Below are positions 34,322 to 44,888 of a DNA stretch of 64,000 bases, piece by piece (within the stretch, counting starts at the first letter, position 1; every line of letters starts with the position of its first letter). The position numbers were made by a program, and so were the translations under genes. The notes under the pieces are model-generated. The model was not told the DNA's origin. It saw only the letters and a list, made by a program, of their open reading frames with translations, and made no database searches. Source of the DNA: Phenylobacterium sp. (lineage in GTDB: Bacteria > Pseudomonadota > Alphaproteobacteria > Caulobacterales > Caulobacteraceae); assembly GCF_004299445.1 (NCBI RefSeq), contig NZ_SCTC01000043.1, positions 1-64,000 on the forward strand, given 5' to 3'.

Positions 34322-34601
34322 CGCCAGCGGCCATCGCGGCCGCCTGGCAGTCGGCGGTCTCGCGGGCGCGCCAGGCCGAGGCGCTGGCGGGGTCCCTGGC
34401 GTCCTCGTAGGCCAGCGCCACCAGCTTGGCCTTCACACAGCGGTCCAGGGGCGCGCTGGCCGAAGCCTTCTCGTAGTCGTTCATGGCGTCGCGGACCTTC
34501 AGCGCATGCGCCGACTGGGCCTGGGCGTCCAGGGCGTCGGCGCAGCCGCCGAGCAGAACCAGAGGGGGCATGAGCATCGCGACGATGAGCAGGGTTCGCA
34601 T
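34296..34601 (-). CDS. Small putative lipoprotein, 101 aa
   Basis: The ATG at 34601 (MRTLLIVAMLMPPLVLLGGCADA) gives a lipoprotein signal with lipobox LLGGC. The rest is helical, Ala-rich with two Cys (DRCVKAK, TADCQAA). It is convergent with the MFS gene and lies just downstream of the udgX gene, and could be in the same transcript as udgX. Function unknown. Confidence 0.68.
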   Translation of the reverse strand: MRTLLIVAMLMPPLVLLGGCADALDAQAQSAHALKVRDAMNDYEKASASAPLDRCVKAKLVALAYEDARDPASASAWRARETADCQAAAMAAGVTSPQAGE

Positions 34602-34619
34602 GGCGGCCAAGCATACCCG

Positions 34620-36080
34620 TCATGCCGCCAGCTTCCAGGCCAGCTTCAGGTCGTGGACGAAGGCCGCGTAGGCGTCGGCCTTGGCGTCCTCGTCGGGCAG
34701 CCGCAGCAGATAGGACGGATGGTAGGTGACCACCGCCTGGGCTTGATCCGAGAGCTGGAGGGCCTGGCCGCGGACCTTGCTGACGGGCGTGACCTTTCCG
34801 AAGACCGCGTGCGCGGCCGTGGCGCCCATCGCCACGATCACGCGAGGCCGCACGATCCGCCGCTCGGCGTCCAGCCACCAGCGGCAGGCGCCGACCTCGC
34901 GCGTCGTCGGCGTCTGGTGGATGCGGCGCTTGCCACGCAACACATGCTTGAAGTGCTTCACGGCGTTGGTGACGTAGGTCTCGGCGCGCGGCACGCCGGC
35001 CTCGGCCATCGCGCGGTCGAACACCTGACCGGCGGGTCCCACGAAGGGGCGGCCCGCCAGATCCTCCTGGTCGCCGGGCTGTTCGCCCACGAACATCAGC
35101 CGCGCCTTGCCCGGCCCCTCGCCCGCCACGCCCTGAGTCGCGTCCTGCCACAGGTCGCAGCGGCGGCAGTGGTCGACGCCGGCGGCCACCTCGGCCAGCG
35201 TGGTCGCCGAGAGGCCCTCCCACGGCGCATCGCGGCTGTTGCGGATGGCGGCCTTCACGACGCGGCGGCTGGGTTCGGTGGCGGGCTTGGCGACCATCTC
35301 GGCGGTCCGGCTGCGGGCGTTTGCGACCAGCTCGGGAATGAGCGCCGCCTCGGGCAGGTTCCGCCAGTAGCGCCGCGGCATCTCCTTCGTCATGGCGTCG
35401 GTGTTGAGCCGGGCCGGATTGAAGATCGAGGCGTAATAGGTCTTCCAGAACTCTTCCAACTCGTCGGCGCGGGGCGCGTCCGCGGGATCGGCGCCGGGCG
35501 TGAAGGCCAACTCGGCAAGGTTCCAGTGCACGCAGACGTCCGGCGTCAGGATCGACCAGCGGGTGTTGGCGAAGCGGGTGCGGAAGAACGGCGCCGTCAG
35601 CTCGGCCACCCGGTGGGCCGGCTCGAACCAGGCGACGAAGGCCTCGCCCAGATCGTCGTAGGCGCCGCGGAAGCGGACGAACGCCTTCATCTTGTGGGCG
35701 GCCTTGTCGACGTCGCGGCTGAGCTGACGCGCGAGAAGCACGTCGGGGTCGGAGGCCACCTGCAGCAGCTGGGGCCGATCCTGCAGTCGCCAGAGCAGCC
35801 GGTAGAGCAGTGCGAACCGCTCGTCCGAGCGATGCAGCACCACCCGCTGGGCCAGATCTACGAAGGCGCGCGGCGCGGTGAAGGACGCGGCCGACGTAGA
35901 CGTCTGCGCCCCGCCATCCTCGGGTCCCGCTTCCGAGACGGCAGAGGGCGCGAAGAGCGAGGCCTGTCCATCTACGGTCCAGAGCGTGTCGGGCGGCCCG
36001 ACCCCGGCCAGGCGCAGCCGCCGGGCCGCGGCGCGCCAGCCGTCGAAGTCGGTCTCATGAGCCAGCCGGACCACCTGCAT
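34620..36080 (-). CDS. UdgX-family uracil-DNA glycosylase fused to DUF4130 (TIGR03915) domain
   Basis: 486 aa. Residues about 1-230 match the DUF4130/TIGR03915 DNA-repair domain. The C-terminal half is a family-4-like uracil glycosylase with motif A GEQPGDQEDLAGRPFVGPAG and the UdgX-specific loop KRRIHQTPT, whose His forms a covalent link to the abasic site in characterised UdgX. CxxC-type Cys (HCRRCDLW) suit an Fe-S cluster. The start overlaps the radical SAM gene stop by 1 nt, so both are one operon; an SOS box lies upstream of that operon. Confidence 0.93.
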   Translation of the reverse strand: MQVVRLAHETDFDGWRAAARRLRLAGVGPPDTLWTVDGQASLFAPSAVSEAGPEDGGAQTSTSAASFTAPRAFVDLAQRVVLHRSDERFALLYRLLWRLQDRPQLLQVASDPDVLLARQLSRDVDKAAHKMKAFVRFRGAYDDLGEAFVAWFEPAHRVAELTAPFFRTRFANTRWSILTPDVCVHWNLAELAFTPGADPADAPRADELEEFWKTYYASIFNPARLNTDAMTKEMPRRYWRNLPEAALIPELVANARSRTAEMVAKPATEPSRRVVKAAIRNSRDAPWEGLSATTLAEVAAGVDHCRRCDLWQDATQGVAGEGPGKARLMFVGEQPGDQEDLAGRPFVGPAGQVFDRAMAEAGVPRAETYVTNAVKHFKHVLRGKRRIHQTPTTREVGACRWWLDAERRIVRPRVIVAMGATAAHAVFGKVTPVSKVRGQALQLSDQAQAVVTYHPSYLLRLPDEDAKADAYAAFVHDLKLAWKLAA

Positions 36081-37303
36081 CAGAAGAGGTCCAGCTGCCT
36101 GGGCTCGAGGCGGGCGCGCAGGTCGGCGCGGTCAGTGAGCGCGCCGGGCGACCAGTCGGCGCAGACCAGGAACGGCTTCAGCGTGTTGACCCTGCGCGAC
36201 AGGCGGCCGACGTCTGCCAGGGTCAGGCGAGTGTGGCGGCGCGTGCCGATGATGCGGTCCACCACCTTCACGCCCAGGCCCGGTACGCGCAGCAGGGTCT
36301 CGCGCGGCGCGGTGTTCACGTCGACGGGAAAGTCCCCGCGGTTGCGCAACGCCCAGGCCAGCTTGGGGTCGATGGCGAGGTCCAGGTCGTCGGCCTCGCC
36401 CACGATCTCGGCGCGCCCGAACCCGTAGAACCGGATCAGCCAGTCGGCTTGGTAGAGCCGGTGCTCGCGCATCATGGGCGGGCGCGACAGTGGCAGGCGC
36501 GAGGTGGCGTCCGGGATCGGCGAGAAGGCGGAGTAGTACACCCGGCGCAGGCGGTAGGCGCCGTACAGGCTCTCGCTGCGCTTGAGGATCGCGCCATCGG
36601 TGGCGCTGTCGGCGCCCACGATCATCTGGGTCGACTGGCCGGCCGGCGCGAAGCGGGGCGCCCGGGTCTTTCGACCCTTGTCCTTGGAGGCGTCCTCGGA
36701 CATGCACACCGCGCCCATGGCCTTGCGGATGCCGACGGCGTCCTTCTCGGGCGCCAGCGTCGCCAGACTCTCGTCCTTGGGCAGTTCGATGTTGATGGAG
36801 ATGCGGTCGGCGTAGAGGCCAGCCTCGTTGACGAGCGCCGGCGAGGCCTCGGGGATCACCTTGAGGTGGATGTAGCCGCGGAAGTCGTGGTCCTGGCGCA
36901 GGGTGCGCGCCACCCGCACCATCGCCTCCATCGTGTAGTCGGCGTTCTTGATGATGCCCGACGAGAGGAACAGGCCCTCGATGTAGTTGCGCTGGTAGAA
37001 GCCCAGGGTGAGCTTGACCACCTCGTCCACCGAGAACCGCGCCCGCGGGGTGTTCGACGTCACCCGGTTCACGCAGTAGGCGCAGTCGTAGACGCAGAAG
37101 TTGGTCAGCAGGATCTTCAGCAGGCTGATGCAGCGGCCGTCTGGCGCGTAGGCGTGGCAGATGCCCATGCCGCCGTCGGTCGACCCCATCCCCTTCCCGC
37201 CCACCGAGTCGCGCTTCACCGAGCCGGACGAGGCGCAGGAGGCGTCGTACTTCGCCGCGTCCGACAGGATTTCGAGTTTGCGCTTCAGCGTGAGAGTGGC
37301 CAC
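36080..37303 (-). CDS. Putative DNA modification/repair radical SAM protein (TIGR03916 type)
   Basis: The GTG at 37303 (MATLTLKRKLEILSDAAKYDASCASSG) is preferred over the GTG at 37336 because family members start here and because the SOS box at 37318-37332 lies inside the longer frame; 407 aa. The radical SAM motif is CVYDCAYC in LLTNFCVYDCAYCVNRV. A C-terminal helix-hairpin-helix-like region (LLRVPGLGVKVVDRIIGTRRH) suits DNA binding. It is coupled to UdgX by a 1-nt overlap. The reaction is unknown for the family. Confidence 0.9.
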   Translation of the reverse strand: MATLTLKRKLEILSDAAKYDASCASSGSVKRDSVGGKGMGSTDGGMGICHAYAPDGRCISLLKILLTNFCVYDCAYCVNRVTSNTPRARFSVDEVVKLTLGFYQRNYIEGLFLSSGIIKNADYTMEAMVRVARTLRQDHDFRGYIHLKVIPEASPALVNEAGLYADRISINIELPKDESLATLAPEKDAVGIRKAMGAVCMSEDASKDKGRKTRAPRFAPAGQSTQMIVGADSATDGAILKRSESLYGAYRLRRVYYSAFSPIPDATSRLPLSRPPMMREHRLYQADWLIRFYGFGRAEIVGEADDLDLAIDPKLAWALRNRGDFPVDVNTAPRETLLRVPGLGVKVVDRIIGTRRHTRLTLADVGRLSRRVNTLKPFLVCADWSPGALTDRADLRARLEPRQLDLF

Positions 37304-37317
37304 GCGGGGACAGTAAT

Positions 37318-37332
37318 GTTCCTCATTTGTTC
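37318..37332. promoter_or_regulatory. SOS box (LexA), GTTC-N7-GTTC, upstream of the radical SAM-udgX operon
   Basis: GTTC at 37318-37321 and GTTC at 37329-37332 with exactly 7 bp between, the alphaproteobacterial LexA direct-repeat site (GTTC-N7-GTTC or its complement). It ends 15 bp upstream of the chosen GTG start at 37303, a position suited to repression. LexA itself is not in the window. Confidence 0.75.
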
Positions 37333-37369
37333 GCACAAGCGGAGCTATGGCGATTTTGCGCTGAGAGGA

Positions 37370-37399
37370 CCCCGACCTGTCTGCACCGCCAGGTCGGGG
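37370..37399. terminator. Inverted repeat between TspO and the radical SAM gene, 10-bp stem
   Basis: CCCCGACCTG at 37370-37379 and CAGGTCGGGG at 37390-37399, loop of 10 nt. It lies downstream of tspO on the minus strand and upstream of the radical SAM gene, so it may end tspO transcripts. No strong T-run follows on either strand, so the assignment as terminator is uncertain. Confidence 0.45.
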
Positions 37400-37459
37400 C
37401 TCGCGTCACCTGGGTGTCGGGGGCCCGGGATGTGACACGATCTCAAAAGCTTGGTTGAA

Positions 37460-37482
37460 GGCCTCCGGATCAACCGGAGGCC
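37460..37482. repeat. Second hairpin, 9-bp stem, in the tspO-radical SAM gap
   Basis: GGCCTCCGG at 37460-37468 and CCGGAGGCC at 37474-37482 with loop ATCAA. Together with the 37370 hairpin and a weaker CCGATCG/CGATCGG pair near 37498-37528, it fills the roughly 260-bp gap with structured DNA. No ORF is evident there. Confidence 0.5.
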
Positions 37483-37591
37483 TCCGCACACCCGAACCGA
37501 TCGCTCGAGGGACAGGAACGCTCGATCGGCCCAATGGCACAATGGCGAAGCTGGCGGATGGTTCCGCAATTCCCGATATGGCGATGCGTGG

Positions 37592-38092
37592 TCAGTTCAG
37601 ACGCCAGATCTCGAAATTGAGCAGTGAGGCGAAGGCGACCCACGCCGTGTAGGGCGCGAACATCAGACCGGCGGGACGGTCGATGCGCCAGAACGTCAGG
37701 CCCGTCAGGACGACGGCCACGAGCAGCACGGCGATCTCGGCCAGGGCGAGGCCGGGCTGGCGAAGGCCGAAGAAAAGCAGGGACCAGCCGAGGTTGAGGG
37801 CAAGTTGGACCGCGTAGAGGCCAATGGCCCGCCGGCGCACCGCCCCCGACGAGGCCTGCCAGACCCGCCAAGCGGCGATGGCCATCAGGGCGTAGAGCGT
37901 GGTCCAGACCGGCGCGAACACGCCGTTGGGCGGGTTGAAGGCCGGCTTCTGGAGCGTCGTGTACCAGGTCTCGACGCTGGACGCGGTGGCGAGGCCGCCC
38001 AGCGCCGCGACCCCGAACGCGGCCGCCAGGGACACCAGCGCGGCGATCACCGCGCCGCGCAGGGGGCCGGACTTCTGGACGTCGGTCGACAT
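37592..38092 (-). CDS. TspO/MBR family membrane protein
   Basis: 166 aa with five TM helices. Family residues: WYTTLQKPAFNPPNGVFAPVWTTLYALMAIAAWRVW near the first half, ALNLGWSLLFFGLRQPGLALAEI in the middle and LMFAPYTAWVAFASLLNFEIWRLN at the C-terminus. TspO proteins bind tetrapyrroles or cholesterol and act as stress sensors in the outer membrane of some alphaproteobacteria. It is monocistronic here. Confidence 0.95.
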   Translation of the reverse strand: MSTDVQKSGPLRGAVIAALVSLAAAFGVAALGGLATASSVETWYTTLQKPAFNPPNGVFAPVWTTLYALMAIAAWRVWQASSGAVRRRAIGLYAVQLALNLGWSLLFFGLRQPGLALAEIAVLLVAVVLTGLTFWRIDRPAGLMFAPYTAWVAFASLLNFEIWRLN

Positions 38093-38546
38093 GGGGTGGC
38101 CTCGCTCGGAATTGCTGACGTCGCCAACGCCGCCCGCCGCGTTCCGATCCGGCGTCGGGTCAGGCGCGCAGAAAGCGGAGCGCAGCCTCGCGCTGCGGAT
38201 CCGACCTTAGCGCAAGATCGGCCGCGCGGGTGCGTACGAGATGGTCCGGCGCGATCCCGGCGTCCGGCTGCGGCGGCGTGGGAAAGGTGGCGATCAGCGG
38301 GAGGTCCAGCGCGAGGCCGCACTGGGGCAGCCGCAGGAGCCACGCGGCGGAATCGCGCCACTCCTGATTGTATCTCTTCGCAGATGCCCGCGATCGTGTT
38401 TGACTGGCGCCTGCGGTACAGCCATCCGCGTTGGGACTTGTCACGCCATGGGTTGGTCGAGTTCGGAGTGGGCTGCGAGCCATGAGCCTAGCGGTGGGCC
38501 TGGCCCAGGACCGAAGGGTTGGCGGGCCCGGGGCGATGACCTCCTG
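38093..38546. other. 454-bp intergenic stretch with a likely gene remnant
   Basis: Between TspO (minus) and the response regulator (plus). Only the minus-strand frame ending at 38160 shows coding-type statistics (see separate entry, 38160-38362). The remaining bases (38363-38546) hold no recognised motif or ORF. Confidence 0.5.
38160..38362 (-). pseudogene. Possible 3' remnant of a gene, about 66 codons
   Basis: The minus-strand frame ending in the stop at 38160-38162 reads WRDSAAWLLRLPQCGLALDLP and so on to REAALRFLRA. Codon third positions are strongly G/C through about 66 codons and drop to A/T-rich just upstream, as if coding starts abruptly. There is no ATG, GTG or TTG in frame at that point. 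It may be a decayed or truncated gene; no family recognised. Confidence 0.35.
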
Positions 38547-38909
38547 GTGAACGCCCGCATCCTGGTGGTCGAGGACGAAATGCTGGTGGCGGCGCTGCTG
38601 GAGGACCGGCTTGCGGCGCTGGGGTGCCGGGTCATCGGTCCAGCGACCGCTGTGGCCGAGGCCCTGGAGCTGCTGAAGGCGGAAGAGATCGACGCTGCGG
38701 TGCTGGACGTGAACATCGGCGGCGAGAAGGTCTTCCCGGTCGCAGACGTGCTGGCGGCCCGCAACATCCCCTTCCTCTTCGCCACGGCTTATGGCTCGGC
38801 CGGTGTCGCCCCGCCGCACAACCGCCGCGAGGTGCTGGACAAGCCGTACCAGACGCGGGCTCTGGAACACGCCCTGCGCTCGGCCCTCCAGAGCCGGCAG
38901 CGGCACTAG
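38547..38909 (+). CDS. Single-domain response regulator
   Basis: 120 aa from GTG at 38547 (MNARILVVEDEMLVAALLEDRLAALG). Acidic pocket EDE, phosphoacceptor Asp in AAVLDVNIGG, Thr in FLFATAYGS, and Lys in LDKPYQTRALE. No output domain follows, so it probably relays phosphate or binds a partner, as CheY-type or Sma-like receivers do. The start is uncertain: the frame extends upstream but without support. It lies 92 bp upstream of the HTH protein gene. Confidence 0.8.
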   Translation: MNARILVVEDEMLVAALLEDRLAALGCRVIGPATAVAEALELLKAEEIDAAVLDVNIGGEKVFPVADVLAARNIPFLFATAYGSAGVAPPHNRREVLDKPYQTRALEHALRSALQSRQRH

Positions 38910-39001
38910 ACGGCCCGCTCACTTCGCGTTCCGGGGCATCGTGTATGGCGATCGCCGCGAAGTCCTTCCGCCGCAGCGCGCGCGTCCGCTAAGGTCGGCC
39001 C

Positions 39002-39883
39002 ATGGGTAACGCGTTCCGTGACAAGCTCGAGCTCGCGCTGAAGGCGCTTTCGATCAGCCGCGGTCAGCTGGCGGCCGAGCTGGCCGTCGACAAGTCGGCG
39101 GTCGGGCGCTGGGTGACCGGGGCGGCGGTCCCCACCGGCCACAACCTGGTGCGGCTGACGGCGGCGGTCGCGCGGAGGGTCGAGGGCTTTACGGCCCTGG
39201 ACTGGGACCGCGACGTGCACGATCTGGCGCAGCGGCTTGGCGCGGGCGCCGCCGTCGCCCCGGCGCCCGCAGGCCTGCCGCTGGTGGTGCTGGACGAGGC
39301 GCGCGCCAACACCGTGGTGAGGGCGGCGGCCTATGAAGGCTTTTTCCGTTCGACCAGGCCCTATCTGCTGCAGCCCGGCCGGTTCATCCACGACCATGGA
39401 ATGATCCGGCTGGACCCCGCGACGGGCCTGCTGGCGCTGCGGATCGGCTCTGGCGGCAGCTTCGCCGAGGGCTGGATGCTTCCGCTGCACAACCAGCTGT
39501 TCGCGATCGCGGCCGACGCCTCGGGCGGGGCGGTCCTGACGGGCCTGTTCAACGGTGTGTCGGCGCCCAAGGTCGACGTGGTGGACGGTCTGGTGCTGGG
39601 GCCCGCCCTGGACCCCGGCCGCACGCCCACCGCCTATGCCATGGTGTTCGAGCGGATCGGCGAACTGAGCGGCGACGCGGCGGCCGACCATGCCACCTTC
39701 GAGCGCCTGGCGTCGCAGGACCCGCTGGCGCCCGAGGGTTCGGTGCCTGAGGCCGTGGCCAGGCGCCTGCTGCGGGACATCGGTCCGGCGCAGGCGCAGC
39801 TGGGCGGCGACCTGCTCCTGCGCATGCCCATCGAACGATCGATGGCCCGCGGCGCCGCCTATCGCGAAGCCTCGCAGGGCTGA
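39002..39883 (+). CDS. Helix-turn-helix protein with a C-terminal sensor-like domain
   Basis: 293 aa. The N-terminal XRE-type HTH is MGNAFRDKLELALKALSISRGQLAAELAVDKSAVGRWVTGAAVPTGHNLVRLTAAV. The remaining 220 residues are an alpha/beta domain of unknown type (AAYEGFFRSTRPYLLQPGRFIHDHGMIRL). Likely a transcription regulator with ligand domain. Two tandem 10-bp palindromes follow 9 bp after its stop. Confidence 0.78.
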   Translation: MGNAFRDKLELALKALSISRGQLAAELAVDKSAVGRWVTGAAVPTGHNLVRLTAAVARRVEGFTALDWDRDVHDLAQRLGAGAAVAPAPAGLPLVVLDEARANTVVRAAAYEGFFRSTRPYLLQPGRFIHDHGMIRLDPATGLLALRIGSGGSFAEGWMLPLHNQLFAIAADASGGAVLTGLFNGVSAPKVDVVDGLVLGPALDPGRTPTAYAMVFERIGELSGDAAADHATFERLASQDPLAPEGSVPEAVARRLLRDIGPAQAQLGGDLLLRMPIERSMARGAAYREASQG

Positions 39884-40238
39884 CAGACGAACCGATGCAT
39901 CGCGATGCATCGCGGCGCAGGCCGGCGCGCCTTCCCGCGCCGCTGTGAGCACGGTCTTCTGACGACAGGATCCTTGGCCTCGGCGGCGTCAGATGCACGC
40001 CCCCCAGGCAGGACGGCGGATCGCGGTCCCCCCGCGCCCCGAGCGGGGCGAGGCGCGGCCGCCGCCCCAGGATCCGGCCAGCGCAGCCCGGGCCCGACCG
40101 CCCGGATGCGGGGCTGGGGTGGCGCGCCTTCCGGTGCAGGAGGGCGCGCCACACCTCTGCTTCGACTTGCCGCAGGCAGAGTTAACACGCCGACAACCGA
40201 TCATGGCCCACATACCCCGGTCGAAGATCGAGGGCGGC
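39884..40238. other. 355-bp intergenic stretch upstream of the MASE1 hybrid kinase
   Basis: It holds the tandem palindromes at 39893-39912 and an inverted repeat at 40119-40152 (GTGGCGCGCC and its complement, 14-bp loop). A TTAA occurs in AGTTAACACG near 40182. No coding sequence is supported here; the ORF running through it from 39993 is the upstream open part of the kinase frame. Confidence 0.5.
39893..39912. repeat. Two tandem 10-bp palindromes CGATGCATCG
   Basis: CGATGCATCG occurs at 39893-39902 and again at 39903-39912 with no gap. Each copy is a perfect palindrome. It sits just downstream of the HTH gene and upstream of the hybrid kinase gene, where a regulator operator could be. Confidence 0.55.
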
Positions 40239-43055
<2,817 letters not shown>

Positions 43056-43078
43056 TCGCCCCTCGCCCCGAGGGCTGG

Positions 43079-44674
43079 TCAGAACTTCCGGCGTCGCGCG
43101 TCCTTCAGCATCTCGGCCGCCGCGTTATGGCCAGGAGCGCCGGTGACGCCGCCTCCGGGGTGCGTGCCCGCGCCGCACAGGTAGAGGCCGCGGATGGGGC
43201 TGCGGTAGTCGCCGGCCCCCAGGACCGGACGGGCCGAGAACAGCTGATCCAGGCTGAGGCGGCCGTGCATGATGTCGCCGTTCACGAGGCCGAAGGTGCG
43301 CTCGAGGTCCAGAGGCGACAGCACCTGGCGACCCAGCACCGACTTCGCAAATCCGGGGGCATGCCGGTCGACCGTGGCGATCATCAGGTCGGCGACCTCG
43401 TCGCGATGGTCGTCCCAGGATCGGCCGCCGGGCAGGTCATGCGCGACGTGCTGGCAGAACAGGCTGGCCACATGCCGGCCGGCCGGGGCGAGGCTGTCGT
43501 CCAGCGTGGACGGAATCAACATCTCCACGATGGGTTCCCTCGACCAGCCGTGGGCGCGGGCGTCGTCGTAGGCGCGCTCCATGTAGGCGAGCGAGGGCGC
43601 GATGATGATGCCGGCGGTCAGATGGTCGCCGGGTTCGGGCTTGACCGTGAAGCGGGGGAGTTCGCTTAGCGCCACGTTCATGCGGAAGGTGCCCGAGCCG
43701 GAGCGGTAGCGGGCGACGCGTTCCTGGAAGTCGGCCGGCAGGACGGCCGGCGCCATCAGCTTCCCGAAGGTGAGCTGGGGGTGCAGGTTGGAGACCACCG
43801 CACGCGCTTTCAGCGTCTCGCCCGAGGCGGTGACCACGCCCGTGGCCCGGCCCTTCTCGGTGAGGATCTCAGCCACGGCGACGTCCGTCCGGAGATCGAC
43901 CCCGCGCTCACGGCAGCAGGCGGCCATCGCCTGAGTTATCGCCCCCATGCCGCCGATGGCGTGGCCCCAGGCGCCCTTCTTGCCGTTCACCTCGCCGAAC
44001 ACGTGGTGCAGCAGGACGTAGGCCGAGCCCGGCGTGTAGGGGCTGGCGAAGTTGCCGACGACGCCGTCGAAGCCGTAGGCCGCCTTGATCGGCGCGCTCT
44101 CGAACCAGCCGTCGAGCCAGTCGCCGGCCGACTGCGAGAACAGGGCCAGGAGGTCGCGCTTGGCGGTGAGGTCCAGCTTGGACAGCTTGCGGCCAAGAAC
44201 GGCGCTCTTCAGCAACTCGGGCAGCGCCTGGGCGAAGCCCCCCTCGACCAGGTTGGGCGGCGTGACGAGGACCAGCTCGCGCAGCACGTCGGCGATACGG
44301 TCCAGGCGGTCCCAGTAGGCGGGCAGCCGCTCAGCGTCCGCCCTCGAGAACCGCGCGGTCTCGGCCTGGGTGATGCCGTCGCCGACGCTGAAGTGGTCGC
44401 CGTCGAGGGGCAGGAAGTTGGACACCTTGCGCTCGACCACCTTCAGGCCGTGGCGGCGCAGGTCCAGGTCGGCGATCACCCGCGGGTTCAAGAGCGAGAC
44501 GGTGTAGCTGGCCACGGAGTTGCGGAAGCCAGGGTGGAATTCCTCGGTCACCGCCGCGCCGCCCAGAACGCCGCGACGCTCCAGCACCGTCACCTTCAGC
44601 CCGGCCTTGGCCAGGTAGGCCGCGCAGGTGAGTCCATTGTGGCCCCCGCCGACCACGATCACATCGGTTGTCAT
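43079..44674 (-). CDS. FAD-dependent phytoene desaturase/CrtI-like oxidoreductase
   Basis: The ATG at 44674 (MTTDVIVVGGGHNGLTCAAYLAKAGLKVTVLERRGVLGGAAVTEEF) begins with the dinucleotide-binding motif; 531 aa, the typical CrtI size. C-terminal FAD-binding residues: PIRGLYLCGAGTHPGGGVTGAPGHNAA. It is related to phytoene desaturase/retinol saturase type enzymes; no other carotenoid genes are in the window, so the substrate is unknown. Divergent from nhaA. Confidence 0.9.
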   Translation of the reverse strand: MTTDVIVVGGGHNGLTCAAYLAKAGLKVTVLERRGVLGGAAVTEEFHPGFRNSVASYTVSLLNPRVIADLDLRRHGLKVVERKVSNFLPLDGDHFSVGDGITQAETARFSRADAERLPAYWDRLDRIADVLRELVLVTPPNLVEGGFAQALPELLKSAVLGRKLSKLDLTAKRDLLALFSQSAGDWLDGWFESAPIKAAYGFDGVVGNFASPYTPGSAYVLLHHVFGEVNGKKGAWGHAIGGMGAITQAMAACCRERGVDLRTDVAVAEILTEKGRATGVVTASGETLKARAVVSNLHPQLTFGKLMAPAVLPADFQERVARYRSGSGTFRMNVALSELPRFTVKPEPGDHLTAGIIIAPSLAYMERAYDDARAHGWSREPIVEMLIPSTLDDSLAPAGRHVASLFCQHVAHDLPGGRSWDDHRDEVADLMIATVDRHAPGFAKSVLGRQVLSPLDLERTFGLVNGDIMHGRLSLDQLFSARPVLGAGDYRSPIRGLYLCGAGTHPGGGVTGAPGHNAAAEMLKDARRRKF

Positions 44675-44798
44675 GGCCGCCGGATGACACGGCGGCGGGC
44701 GGCGGGCAACTGGGGGCCGGTTTCGCTTGCCCGTCGGGCGGTCCGCGATATCCTGGCGACAGGTATCGGGTCGCACATCGCGACCGGGCTGGCGCCGC

Positions 44799-44831
44799 CG
44801 CAGCGAATCCAGGCTGTCGCAGCGAATCCAG
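44799..44831. repeat. Two 14-bp direct repeats before nhaA
   Basis: CGCAGCGAATCCAG at 44799-44812 and again at 44818-44831, offset by 19 bp. They lie about 58-90 bp upstream of the nhaA GTG, where a regulator could bind two sites on nearly the same helix face. Function not shown. Confidence 0.4.
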
Positions 44832-44888
44832 TCAGGCGTCCGTCGATAACCTGGCGCCACGACCGCTAACCCCAACCGGGAGGCCGCC

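Noticed and set aside
34287..36428. 713-aa plus-strand ORF
   Set aside because: Antisense to UdgX and the radical SAM gene, which carry clear motifs.
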